Source of the DNA: Sesamum alatum
Taxonomy: Eukaryota; Streptophyta; Magnoliopsida; Lamiales; Pedaliaceae
NCBI GenBank assembly: GCA_034509735.1
Contig: JACGWO010000012.1
Span: forward strand, 27,991,188 to 28,055,187
Length of the DNA: 64,000 bases
Reading direction: 5' to 3'
Part shown: positions 25,065-36,444 of the stretch, piece by piece
Layout: the number at the start of each line of letters is the position of its first letter
How positions within the stretch are numbered: the first letter of the stretch is position 1
Made by a program: the position numbers and the translations under genes
Notes under the pieces: model-generated
Databases searched by the model: none
The model's input: the letters and a program-made list of their open reading frames with translations, nothing else
What the model was told of the DNA's origin: nothing

Positions 25065-25103
25065 CACTCTGAAGACGGGGTTTCGAACCCCGTCTTCAGA
25101 GTG
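25065..25103. repeat. Perfect 18-bp hairpin in MULE-2 left end
   Basis: CACTCTGAAGACGGGGTT, then a TCG loop, then AACCCCGTCTTCAGAGTG: 18 paired bases without mismatch. Further ACGGGGTT/AACCCCGT pairs lie at 24909-24958 in the left end and at 26830-26865 in the right end. Confidence 0.95.
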
Positions 25104-25397
25104 CTTTTAAGAACCAGCCTTCACATGCATGCGTTCCATCCCCTTTAATGCATGCGTTTGTGTTTATATATGCAAACCAGTCCGAGATTATCTCTTACAT
25201 TCGGAGAAGAAAATATTTTTAGTGTGTGTGGAGAGAAAAATTTTCAGTGTTTGGAGCGGGAGTCGACGGAAATTAATCAGAAAAATTGCAGTTGCGATTA
25301 CAGTAAGTTGTTTTTCTTAAAATTTTACGTTATATAAATTTTATTTTGCTCGTTTTTATTGTGACGATTTTTTTTTTTTATATTTTTTTGTGAAGAT

Positions 25398-26157
25398 ATG
25401 ACAGATCAAAACAATATTGATATTGTTATATTTTATGGAGGTCAACGAATTAAGTCATATGATTGTGTGGGTTATGATCGTCCGGCTTTTCGATTTATGA
25501 AAATATGTCGTAGTACTACATTTGTTGAACTAGAGTCGATTTTGTTCGAACAACTTAGACTCTGTAGGGTTGATTATAAGTTACAAATATATTTTAAGTA
25601 CACAAGATGTTGTGGTGGCCGGTGGCGGGAGACGGTGATGCTGATTAAGATAGATGAAGATGTTCAATTTTTATTCAGTCCCACCAGTGGAAATTCGTAT
25701 GTTGATATTTTTGTTGAAACAGAGATGATTTGTGAACATATCGTACAAGATGACCCATTTGTTGGTGATTGGGGCGCATATATGTCTATGTTAACACAAG
25801 ATGCGCCCAACTTGCCAGCACTTACCGAGGCCATGGACAGGTTTGGGCTAAATGAAGATCATGCAGGTCCATCCACATACCACTATGACGACAGTGACGA
25901 TTTAAATGACGACCCCAAAGTAGATAGTTGCTTAAATGATGACCGGATGAACTCAAAACCGAATGAGGTTGAAGAAGATATTCAAGTTGACGAGGATCCT
26001 GAAAATGATGATGAATTCAGCATTCCAGTTATGTTGGACGTGCTTGGAGGCGGTGGTTTTGAGTCGATAAGTGAACAACAACAAGCAATTGATTTGAACA
26101 TACTTGCTGCATCTAAACCTCATTCTCTATATCCTGTTGTTCCATTCTTCACAAACC
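25398..26157 (+). pseudogene. MULE transposase N-terminal fragment in MULE-2
   Basis: Starts MTDQNNIDIVIFYGGQRIKS and is clearly related to the MULE-1 transposase start (VELESILFE, VDIFVE, DDPFVGDWGAYMSMLTQ, SLYPVVPFF). It is about 253 residues, with an acidic linker rich in Asp/Asn, and stops before the DNA-binding domain because the element switches to PMD sequence on the other strand. The open frame runs on to 26234 through antisense PMD DNA, which is not authentic. Upstream are a TTTATATA box (25163-25170) and a GTAAGT leader intron ending just before the ATG, as in MULE-1. Confidence 0.85.
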
Positions 26158-26612
26158 GTGAGTGCTTAAATGCATCCTCCGGCGGAATAAACCCCAATAA
26201 GTTTAGAGCAATATTCCTGCCATTGTGTAATTGAGCGCTGTGAATCTACTCCCGTGATAGGATTACCGCCCACCGGAAGGTGCCAGATAATGGCGATTTC
26301 CTGCAGTGTGACAGTGGCCTCCCCTATCGAAAAATGGAAAGTATGAATTTCGGGCCGCCATCTCTCTACTAATGCGGTAATTAGGTGTTGATCAATTTCA
26401 ATATGACAACACCTAAAAACACCCACAAACCCCATGTGATGTAGTGCTTGTAGAACTCGAGGATGGCGTGGGATTATTTGAATATTTCGAAAAAAACTAG
26501 TATCGCCACGCCGTATTATTAAGTATGTGTCCTCATTTTCGGGTATATCTTTGGAACGATGATTTCTTTGATCATATAATACACTATGATCACGCAGACC
26601 AAAATTCTTCAT
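26157..26612 (-). pseudogene. PMD (plant mobile domain) gene fragment in MULE-2
   Basis: Starts MKNFGLRDHSVLYDQRNHRS. Residues 79-123 (TALVERWRPEIHTFHF, EATVTLQEIAIIWHLP, NPITGVD) are the signature of the plant mobile domain, the aminotransferase-like domain of MAIN/MAIL1 proteins and of many MULE- and Gypsy-borne genes. The frame shifts by one base near CSKLIG; the correct phase then continues as LLGFIPPEDAFKHSR until it meets the transposase sequence. A TATATAAA box lies at 26720-26727 (minus). The leader holds a 16-base run (26692-26707). The PMD C-terminus is missing. Confidence 0.82.
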
Positions 26613-27036
26613 AATAAAAAATTGGAAGAAGAAACGAAAAAGGAGTGAAGAAGAAATGGAGAAGGAGTGAAGTTATGTTTAACAATTCACTCCCCCCCCC
26701 CCCCCCCGCCCCTGCCCTCTTTATATAGCAAGTGAAGGCTGAAGGCTGGAGCCTTCACGTGAAAATGAAGGCTCCAACCTTCAGTCAACCGTCATTAAAG
26801 ACGGGGGTTCATTTATGCTGACAATGTGATAAAACGGGGTTACAATAACCCCGTTTTAAGTCAGCATAAATGCTGACATGTGTGTCAGCATTTTATGCTG
26901 ACAACATGTGATAAGACGGGGTGGAGACGGGTTACAAACCCTATTTTTGTCTAAAAGCGAAATTGATGTGAAAACACATCAATTTTGAATTTTTTTTTAT
27001 ATTTTTTAAATAATTTCTCCTATCGTATGGGTTAAT

Positions 27037-27465
27037 CCAATGCGAATAAAAACATGCAAATTCTTGCGCTAATATGTGGTTTTTTCGGTGTGTAGGGTAC
27101 TCCAATCTTTTAATAATTCATTATTCCAACTCCATATATCTAGACTTTAGTTATACTTGAAAAAAATACAAATATAAATCAATTCGTACTTATTGCTTAT
27201 ATATTTGGTATATTTCAACTTTATTTCTTTAGATTAATTGTTTACTTTTCTAGAAATTAGAATTTTATGTATGTAATAGCGCGGCATCATTAATATCAAA
27301 ATATTACTTTTGAGAATAAAGTATAATGGTAAAACAAAATTTTCAGCCATTATATTAATGATGGAAAGTAATAATATATATATAGGTCTACGTTTAATTT
27401 TCCAAGAAGTATTATAGTTCTTGGAGTCTCCTGATAATTAGACTTATAGTTAATGTTAAAAGGTA
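27037..27465. other. Intergenic DNA, no gene seen
   Basis: AT-rich spacer with no supportable feature. Confidence 0.5.
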
Positions 27466-27726
27466 GGGAAAATGTAAGCAACCCTTTAATATTGCAAATG
27501 AACAAATTATTTCCTATAGAAAATAAAATAGTAATTTATTTTTTTTGTCTTTAATAAAATAAATCGATTTACCTCTTCGTGTTCTTTAAAATGAAGAATT
27601 TACCTCTCTAGACAGGGAGCTGGTAAATCTCCATTTAAAGAACACGAAAGGTAAATTGTTAAATTTTTTTTTATAAAAAGTAATTTATTCATTTATAATA
27701 TTATAGGGATGTAAATTGCATTAAAC
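27466..27726. mobile_element. Palindromic MITE, copy D (about 261 bp)
   Basis: Related to copy C at 14813-15105: ATATTGCAAATGAACAAATT at the left and TTCATTTATAATATTATAGG with TTGCATT at the right, plus a central TTTACCTCT/GGTAAATCT pairing. Its 9-mer flanks are similar but not identical, so borders are approximate. Confidence 0.6.
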
Positions 27727-28462
27727 ATTAAAAAAGTAATTGCATGGTACTTAAAGTTGGGTTCAAAATGAGGATTTCCTAATCATCATTTGACTTGTCT
27801 ATTAATTAATTGCTGGGACGGATCTAATGGTGTAATGCAAACCACTCTATCAGGCCAAAGCTTTATTCTAATTAATAATTTAATTGTCTTTTATTTCTGA
27901 AATGGTTTTCTTCTCATACTACAAGTATGAACTTATTACGCCCATCACACCAAAAAACGATTTCTTCCCATGTTAATGAATAAGTGGCGTTGTGCATTTA
28001 ATAAGAAAAGTGGAGGAATAATTTGAAACTACATTAATTCAAGAATAGCTGTTGGGAAAAACATTGAATCTTCTATTCCCCAAATTCAGGTTGGGTGGAT
28101 GTTCGTAAACGATTTGGGTTTCAACCTAAGACCTTCTCTTTTTAAGAGGATGAGAATGATGTCAACTCATTTAATTGATTGATGTTGAAATTTTATAATT
28201 ACAATGATAAATATATTTTCTTGAAAACAGTAATTAAAATGAAAAAAAAAATATCCACAAACAAACATATGTTGGACGCAGTTGGATAAGATGATGATTT
28301 GAGAAACAACTTTCCCAAATGTAGAAGTATTTGTGGTTCCATAAATATGGAACTGTATATTCCCTTCTCTCAATCGAACAACAAAATACTCAGCAAATCT
28401 TTTTCAGAAAAATTTGCAGCCTCACACAGAAAAAAAAAAAAAAAAAATACGGGGAATCAGAA
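27727..28462. other. Intergenic DNA, no gene seen
   Basis: AT-rich spacer. The short frames near 28167-28373 and 28299-28481 show no domain. Confidence 0.5.
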
Positions 28463-28655
28463 GGTGTTGGGCCCAGAGTAGTTTCGGGGGCCCAGCCCAA
28501 AACCTTGAAAGAAAAATCATTTATGATGTATGTGCAGTGCACCCAGTTGTATCCGAATATCCTCCCAAATTTCCCTTGTCTCATCACGTGCATCTCACGT
28601 GGGATCTGCCAGCCCCCACCCTCACGGCAGGAAAGAAATGCTGCCACGTGGGGCT
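28463..28655. promoter_or_regulatory. Promoter-like island with three G-boxes and GGGCCCA motifs
   Basis: Perfect CACGTG G-boxes at 28585-28590, 28596-28601 and 28645-28650 lie within 66 bases. Palindromic TGGGCCCA is at 28468-28475 and GGGCCCAGCCCAA at about 28488-28500. The island is much more GC-rich than its surroundings. G-boxes bind bZIP and bHLH factors, and GGCCCA motifs are common in plant promoters. No recognisable gene starts nearby on either strand, so the target is unknown. Confidence 0.5.
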
Positions 28656-28763
28656 ATCCGGAGAGCTTCTCTCTCGCCATTGGCCCATATCAATCAATGG
28701 TCGGAGATAGTAAGAGTAATTGCATTTAATTCTGAAAGTGTACCACCACCAGTCTTAGTCTAG

Positions 28764-29735
28764 GGCTAGCCCCCCACCCCCTGTTATTCCATACACGTTT
28801 TTCTTCATTAAAATTATTACTGTAATTTGAAGGTTTAAATGAATTAAATTGTCTCAGTATGAAAACACAATCAATTGCATATTAAAGGCATTTCGTCTGT
28901 TTGTAATAGTAGTACCTTGTTTCTTTATTTGCTTGAATGTATTAATTTATTTAAAATTATTAATATATTACGTACTAAATATTATAATAATTGAATGTTG
29001 ATTGATTTGAAAATATCGATATATTATTTATAAAAAAAATCATGGAATAAATTTTGATTATACAACTTCTACCTCTTTTGAGTTGTGTTATTGTTATTAT
29101 TATCTATAAAGTCATTGTGTTAGTTTGTCGACTTAATTGATAAAATTGAATTATTTAATTTATATGATCGATTGTGAGTTTAGCTTCCTCCGTCGGTATG
29201 AAAGTTGTATTCATAGATAATTTATAAGTACTATGTAAGCTATTTATGATATACGAGAAATGCGTGGAAGTTTAGTAAAGTTGTACAAGGCCCAAGGTGA
29301 AGGGGCCGAATGATTTTGTTCAGCCCACGTTTCCCAAATATATTAGTGTATTAAATTTATAATATAATTAATTTAAATGTAACCATTTGGGTTAGAGTTT
29401 CCCCTCTCGAAAGCACATGCAAAATGAGTCACCTCTTTCTACTACAAAAATATTAGGCCTTTTAATGCATCCTTAAAATGGATCCAACTAAGCTTCCAAG
29501 TACTTATTTTGTTTTTTATTTAAGTAAAAAATAAGAATCGCATTATGTTTCAAGATAATTAATAATTGTACGCAATTCGAGATTATTTTATATCAGACGC
29601 CATACAAAACATTTTATTAAAAAAAAAAAAACAGAAATAGTATTAATTATTGCAACATACCAATTACACACAACTTCTGGCTTAAACCGCTTAGTAAAGA
29701 ATAAAATCTCAACCCATATATATAAATATAATTAA
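28764..29735. other. Intergenic DNA downstream of the minus-strand SBP gene
   Basis: AT-rich. Contains CAGCCCACG and GGCCCAAGG words near 29288-29335. No gene is seen. Confidence 0.5.
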
Positions 29736-31888
29736 TCAGTAACCCAAAGGGACCTTCCACAAGTCATCAGAACAATCTTGTTGATGGTCTCCTTCCTTGG
29801 ACGGCTTGTGATCATGGTGGACAGACAAAAGCCCGAACGCCGAATTCCGGGCCTGCATTAGGTCCAACGTCACATGTCCTTGGCTTTCTTGTGGATTGGA
29901 ATATCCCACCCCAACTGAACTAAGCTTGTGGTAGTCCTCTACCTGGTAATTAATATTGGAATTTATTAGCTGCCTGCGGGCCAAAATGGAAGCCCGATTC
30001 TCGGCTATGAGCTCGCGCAGGGCGGCGCTGCACCTAGCGGGAAGATCGGCCGACGGCTGCGTAACATTCCAGGGATTGTAGTTTGTTGATGACAGAAGAG
30101 AGAGAGCACACTCGCTGCTATTCAGGAAGTGGGCGTGTCTGCCTGCACCCATCACTTTTATGTCTACAACAATAACTGGCCTTGTCTCAGATCATCAACT
30201 CAAATATTGAATAATGTGAATCATGTCCTAATAATATAATATAAATCTGATCGACTGAAATTAAATAATTCATGTCGTAATAATTCATATATCACGCTCG
30301 ATTCATACAAGAAAAATGCTAAAGAAAACATCAAATCTGGACCCATCATCATGGTGCATTCATCCATGGGAATAAAAAATAAACTTAGGGGTGATTTAGT
30401 ACTTATTATTCTATAATTGAGTATATGAATTTAGAGCATAAATATGTTGCTTACATAATTACAACAAGTACATTTTATTTCTATAACTATAAATATATTT
30501 TTACTGAATGACCTAAATAAAAATTAATAATACTTTTGTTATAAGTGAAACTATATAGGACATGTGCATTTAATTCAAGTGGTGTAAAAGCAGGACCGTC
30601 GTTGCAGTTATACATGGACCCAGACTCCGCACAATGTTTGCAGCCGTTCAAATAGAACAATCAAACTCTTATGATTTGACATCACTGCTCTATCTTTGTT
30701 TCCCCATGGATTGAATTTTTACTTTTAAATATTATTATATTTATTTATCTCCCAATCATATATAGATATATATCAGACATATAAAACTTATGTTGCTTAT
30801 TTTATTTTAAAGAAATATACACGTAACTTCACCCCCATCAAACTTATGTTGCTTATTTTATTTTAAAGAAATATACACGTAACTTCACCCCCATCAATTA
30901 AAAAAAACAACAACATAATTTAAATTGGTAGTAATCCATGCTAATAGCTTAACGTTTGATCTTATATTTAAGCAAAACTTCAAATTTGATGACATAATAT
31001 AAGATTATTACCTTGAGAATAATGTTTCTTTGCAAGAGAATGGGGTTCTTGAGAGCTCTTTCTCCTTCTCTCATTGTGCCCCGCCAGTCTCCTCCGACAG
31101 CTTCTCTTCGACTCATCAAACTCCCCGACTGCGTGAAACCTGCACATGTTCGTATACATATATATATATATATATCTCTGACACGTCTCTAGAATTTCTT
31201 CATGAAAAACAAACACACACACTAGACACTAAAAGTAACCATTAAACCTGCTGCACTGTTGGCAGAATCGTTGTTCGATTCCAAGAACCACCACCTTCGG
31301 AGCCTTTGCGTGCATTTCACAGACCTTGTGCCTCCTATGGTAGTCCTTGGCATTCAACAGCACCACCTCACACCCCTCCACCTGACAACGGGGAACCACC
31401 GCCGGACTCGCGTCACTCACCCCCACCGCCACCAACGGCCCTCCTCGAGTTGAGTAGTAGGGTTTGCCTTTCTTGGTGACGGAGGAAACTGATCCCGCCG
31501 CCGCATTCGGCAGAGGAGTGGGAACGTCCTCGAAATAGTGCCTCTTGCCCAGCTTCAAGCACGTCAAGAGAGAGTCGGGTTTGTAGTAATTGGTCTCGTT
31601 CCTCTTTTCTTGCTGCTGCTGCAGCATCAGAGCGTGATCAAATGCACTGCCCCCAACTTCCCTGTCGGCGGCGGAGGAAGAGGAGGGCGGATAATTGAAT
31701 GAGTTATGAAGAGTAGTGTAGCTGGTCCAGTCTGGCCTTGAAGTAGTGGCATTACTAGAACTACTACAACTACCGAGCTCCCAGGATTCCCATGCATGGA
31801 TGGTGGTGCTGCAATTACCATTATGCCCTCGCACACTATTACTAGTACTGCTGCTGCTGCTGCTGTTGTTGTTCCAATAATAGTCCAT
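29736..31888 (-). CDS. miR156-targeted SBP-box transcription factor (SPL9/15-like group)
   Basis: Three exons on the minus strand, 31888-31248, 31139-31012 and 30163-29736 (TGA), with consistent splice phases, give 398 residues. The SBP domain spans about 166-243: C168, C173, C190, H193 and C209, C212, H216, C228, with nuclear signal [17 protein letters not shown]. Intron 1 splits it after QQCSR. An N-terminal [11 protein letters not shown] motif (111-121) resembles the LKFGKKIYFED block of SPL9/SPL17 proteins, and ser-rich DNA precedes it. Residues 276-281 (ALSLLS) are encoded by the miR156 site. The C-terminus carries [20 protein letters not shown] and GHVTLDLMQ. Such SPL genes promote phase change and flowering. 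Subgroup assignment is from motifs only. It faces SPL8 tail to tail. Confidence 0.93.
30090..30109 (-). promoter_or_regulatory. miR156/157 target site in SBP gene exon 3
   Basis: The coding strand reads GTGCTCTCTCTCTTCTGTCA, the canonical SPL target, complementary to miR156 with one internal mismatch. It lies in the last exon and encodes ALSLLS, as in all miR156-controlled SPL genes. Confidence 0.95.
30164..31011 (-). other. Intron 2 of the minus-strand SBP gene
   Basis: An 848-base intron with GTAATA donor and TTGTAG acceptor, AT-rich, containing the exact 56-bp duplication listed separately. Confidence 0.8.
30785..30896. repeat. Exact 56-bp tandem duplication in SBP gene intron 2
   Basis: Copies at 30785-30840 and 30841-30896 (AACTTATGTTGCTTATTTTA ... 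CACCCCCATCA) are identical, so the event is very recent or an assembly artefact. Confidence 0.95.
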
Positions 31889-32010
31889 GTTTCTCCCACC
31901 TTCCTGTGTGTGTGTGGTACTTTTGTGAGTTGAAGTTAGGGCAGTTGGTCGATACAGAAAGAGGAAACAAATTATGCTGCAGCCAAGAGAGTAGGGGATA
32001 CTGCTGCTTC

Positions 32011-32020
32011 TTTTTATAAA
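32011..32020 (-). promoter_or_regulatory. TATA box of the minus-strand SBP gene
   Basis: TTTATAAAAA on the minus strand, about 125 bases upstream of the ATG at 31888, followed by a pyrimidine-rich leader. Confidence 0.55.
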
Positions 32021-35000
32021 AGAAGAAGGGATATAAATGGAAAATTATAAAAAGAAGGGGAAATTTCAGAATTATTCAGATTAGATTAGATTGATGGGAA
32101 GGATGGGAGAGTAGAAATAGGGACAGATGGAGGGGTATGGTTTAACTGTGTTCTACTCCAATAGGGTTATGTTCTTTTAGAGATAAAAAAGCTGCAATTT
32201 TTCTTGCAGACTGAGTCAGTGAGGTAATCACCCACACAATTCACCTAAACATATAAAAAATCCTACTATGATAACCTTCAAATGAAAGATTCTTTTTTTA
32301 TTATATTTGATCGGATCAAATTAATCATTTAAATATAATATGAGTAAATAATAATCTAACTTATATTAAATGATATAGTTTAAGTATTTCCTAATGATTA
32401 GATTTGTTAGCTGAGAGTTTAAACTTAAAGCCCAATCTGCTTTTTTATTTTTATTTTTTTTAAAAAGAAAAAAGTGTGTAATTGTAATAGTTTTGATAAG
32501 TGTAATTATTAGATTTAATGGTTTTGTTATTGATGTTGAAGAAGGGTGTGGGACCATAAAGGCAAAGGCGAGCAGTTGTTGTTGAAATGATTTGATTAGA
32601 ATGGTCAGATGTGGGGCCTGACCCTGAGGCTGAGGGAAAATAAATACAGGCAGAGATAAAGAGATGATGGGACTTGAGAAAAATGCACTACTGTGTCTCT
32701 TACTGTACAAACATCACTACTTATTCTCCAAACAAGTAATAGTAATGAAAGGCAAAAAAAATGAGGTTTCATATTCAAAACTCCTTCCATCCTTCTTCTT
32801 GTTAATGCTTTGCCCTAAAACTTATATGGTCTCCAAATCATCTAAATCATATTTTGCCCATTTTTATCGGCAAGATTACACTTTTAGTTTCATAAAACAA
32901 GTAGTTCAATACTTTTGTTTATTAGTTGATTGAGCAGTCAAGCTAACATGCATGCACAATGTGCGTGTTTTTACCGTCTATTTTTGTGATGGAAATTTTG
33001 ACATATAATTTTATGTGTCGCATTAAGTTTTGTTTGTTTAGACTATAGGTCAAAAACTCACATGTCTCGACATTGCACAATCAACATCAATAAAACTAAG
33101 AATTAAGTCAAGATGGGATAATAAGATAAGATATCAACAAGATGATGTTTGGCTTATCAATAATGAACAATTTCATGCTATGACTTAAATGTAAATGTTA
33201 AAAAAAATAATCATTATATGTTATTAAATGTAACACGTTGATCTAGATTGAGATGGGATTAGATTGATGCTTCTTCTACTTCCTCCATCACATAAATTAA
33301 TGTATGTATAGTTTACCTGACGTTGAATTTTTAAATCAATTGTTGTTGTGAACCAATATTTCTTCTTATTATTCTTTTAAGTGCGATAGTTATCAAAATA
33401 ATTAATTCATCAAATAAACTTTTGTTTTAAGAGTTATAATAATAGCAGCAACACTAGTACTATAATAATTAAATACTTATAAATTTTTTTAACTTGGAAA
33501 ATCATTACAGCCAATCACCTAGAGTACATACTATAAGACTTAATTAGGCAGTGTAATAATTGAGTCACTAATTTTTCACTTAAATGATACAAGTTTTGAT
33601 TGCATTTCAGAACATAGGGTACGTGAATATATTAGAGACTAGCAGTTATCAATTCATAATTCTTGATTTCGTGAAAATTGAAATTCAACTTTTATTATGT
33701 TGTGGGGGTGTAGTACTAACTATATTGCATAAAGAAAATACATAGTTATTGATTTCATTATTTGGGAATTACGAGTATTCCTAATTTTAACGTTCATCTA
33801 ATAATAAGATCATTCTATTAAGTTTTCATTCAATTTTTGTGGTGAATTGACGAAAATATTATATTTTAATTATGAAATAAAGCAATAATTTTATTCCATC
33901 GTCATTTAAGAACTATATAGTTACTTTTTATTTACATTTTAGTATTATAATTTTTCAAAAAAAAAAAATGTATTCATAAATTTATGACTTTTGGTAACGC
34001 GACTTTCTTTAATCGTTGTTGAGCATTAAATGCCACAGTCTGTAAAGTAGGTAGGGCCCATACACTCTCATCTGCCAACCAAAAAAACTGGGTCCCACCC
34101 TCAACTTCTCATCCTTCAACAAAGATCCACCATATTGCTTGATTGTGACCACTCTTCACCATTCTTTTCCACTTTCTTTTTCTTTTTTCTCTTTTTTTTT
34201 TGGCATGAAAATATAAAATGTTGCATTAAGTTCTACAACTTAATGCAATATTACTAATAACAATCTTTTTAGTTACTATAAAAAAAATATTAGAAATAAA
34301 AAGATTTTAGTTTTTTTCTTATGAAGCTTATAAATTCCTAATTTCTCATAAACTTTCAAATACTTTATAAATTTTTTAAAAGGATTACATACTGACCAAA
34401 ATATTTCCTCGTTCTGTAAAGATTTACCAACCAAAATATATCTTCGTTCCATAAAAAAATATTCCTCTATCACTAACTTTGAGATAACAATAACTTGCCA
34501 GTACAATTAATTGGATAACGACTTATGATTAAGAACTAACTAGGTCCATGCATGGTTTTCGAGTAATTAATTTGTATAATCGTGTATCATAATTTATGTA
34601 AGATAAATGAAGGAGTCAATAATTTTTATTGTTATTATAAAGAGTATATCCATGCGTAATTAATAATCTCGATATTATGTTGTTAAATTTGTCATATGAT
34701 TAATGGGATGTTGAACAATAATCATCAATTATATAACAAATATAGTATGTAATTAAATTTAATGCAACCAAACCTAACATAAGTAAGACTGTTTCTTTGA
34801 ATCTTATACGGTTTCTGTTTGTCTAAAAAAATTGTATGATTTGGACGATTTGCAAAAGCTCATCAAATTTGTTAAGTTATACTTAATTGGAGGTTCGCAT
34901 TTTCTCATGGACAAAATTAATAATTATATTGATACATTAGTGTATTAATTAATAACTCAAAGTACCCTTTAATAATCATCATATTACTATCCATTACAAA

Positions 35001-35056
35001 GAATCAATAATTCATAATAAGTTCACATAAACAACAGAGATGAATATCCATGCAAT
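32021..35056. other. Intergenic DNA, no gene seen
   Basis: About 3 kb of AT-rich spacer. The first few hundred bases are upstream DNA of the SBP gene. GC-richer words occur near 34050-34160 but no gene is supportable. Confidence 0.5.
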
Positions 35057-35068
35057 GTATGAAACTTG

Positions 35069-35315
35069 TATTTTTTATATATATTTTGTTTTGAATTGGA
35101 AGCGATACGAAAATAAAGTGATTACATTTAGTCCTGTCGGCTATCAATATCGAACAGAGAGACGTACAAACAATCAAATCAATAATATCACATAAACAAA
35201 CACCTAACTATTACAGCAGTAAAATCATGCCTACTATATAGTAGAAATAACATCTAACCCACACAGGGGTTCGGACTCATAACCTTTAGAATCATGGGGC
35301 CTCAGCCTCCTCAGC
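35069..35315 (-). mobile_element. SINE, full-length copy with 12-bp TSD
   Basis: Flanked by a perfect 12-bp TSD, GTATGAAACTTG (35057-35068 and 35316-35327). On the minus strand a tRNA-related head with a B-box-like GAGTCCGAACCCC is followed by a body and an A-rich tail at the 35069 end. The body matches the SINE at 55591-55843 (CATAAACAAACACCTAACTA on the plus strand). The A box is less well kept than in that copy. Confidence 0.85.
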
Positions 35316-35749
35316 GTATGAAACTTGAATTAATAAGCTCATATTTACATATATATGTATATATATACATGTATAAAATTTCAATTTTAACCACCAAGTA
35401 AAGGTATTATTGGTTAATTAAGGATTTAGATATTATAAAAGTAAAAGTAGCATAAAGCAAAAAAAAAAAGGTAATTATCTATGCAGAAGTGGTAAATCAG
35501 AGGCACACAATTTTCACACCACCCAAAAGTGAGACAATCAGATATACTCCGACTACCAAAAAACAAACCTCACTTTTTGATTGCCAAGGGGGAAAACACT
35601 TTTGTTTTGTTTTTTTAAGAGAAACAATGAATATTATTAATTGAATTAAATTGATTTATAATTAGTTATTTGATATTTTATTATTTTATTATCATGTAAT
35701 ATATATGTCATGTATATAGGTTTTTTTATTAATTGTACATGTTTGTGTA

Positions 35750-36444
35750 TAGGGGTGGCAACGAGTCGAGCTCGACTATTTTTTACGAGCTTGAGCTCAA
35801 GTTCGATTTTGAAGGGTATGGCTCGAGCTCGAGCCCGAGCTCGCATCTCGCCTAATGAGCTCGAGCTAGTAATTATTTGTATATTTTTTTTATATTTTTT
35901 AATTATTGTATAATTTTTAATAAAATTATATTATTATAAATTATAATAGTATAGAATATGTATATATATAAATTAATTGTTAGGACTTGTTAATTTAAAA
36001 AATTAGAAGAGATTACAAATAAATATTAAAATATAACATAGAATTTGTATGTGTCATATTAAAAAAAATATTAAAACTTACTAAATTATTGATTAAGCTT
36101 GTTGATTTCATTATTATTATTACTATGTTCCTCATCATCATCATCATCTTTAGATTAATTCATGAGAATCACTAAGTTCTAAATAATTATTTTTAAAAAA
36201 TATTATAATTTACTAAATTATTGATTAAGTTTATTTTTATATAAACTATAAAAAAAATTTTAAGTGTATAAATAAATGTATAAATGTATAAACATATAAA
36301 AATTCCAAAAATCAAAAAATATATAAAAAAAATTAAAAAAAATAAGAAGAAGAAGAAAAGCTCGCGAGCTTAACGAACAATGTATATATATTGAGCTTGA
36401 GTCAAGCTCAAAATCAAACCGACTTAACTCGCCTGCCACCCCTA
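35750..36444. mobile_element. hAT-type non-autonomous element 1 (695 bp)
   Basis: Perfect 8-bp TSD TTTGTGTA (35742-35749 and 36445-36452) and inverted ends TAGGGGTGGCA / TGCCACCCCTA, followed by CGAGCTCGAG-rich subterminal repeats. An 8-bp TSD with these ends is typical of hAT elements. The AT-rich interior has no transposase. Short frames over the GAGCTC repeats (RARARAR) are not genes. Confidence 0.92.

Larger units (their letters stand above)
24842..27013 (+). mobile_element. MULE-2: about 2.2-kb two-gene Mutator-like element, internally deleted
   Basis: Terminal inverted repeats of about 80 bp: left TTATTTCCAAAATGCAAAA then TCGAAATTGGTGTGTTTCC, and right the complement, with AACACATCAATTTTG and AAATAA at 27008-27013. 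The inner parts form hairpins of the ACGGGGTT type. It carries the N-terminal third of a MULE transposase (+) abutting the first half of a PMD gene (-), joined near 26157. A 9-bp direct repeat TGGGTTAAT lies at 24833-24841, immediately left of the element, and again at 27028-27036, 14 bases beyond the right repeat. The right border is therefore uncertain. Confidence 0.82.

Noticed and set aside
35646..35913. Short frames encoding Arg-Ala repeats
   Set aside because: Produced by GAGCTCGAGC repeats of hAT element 1 on both strands.
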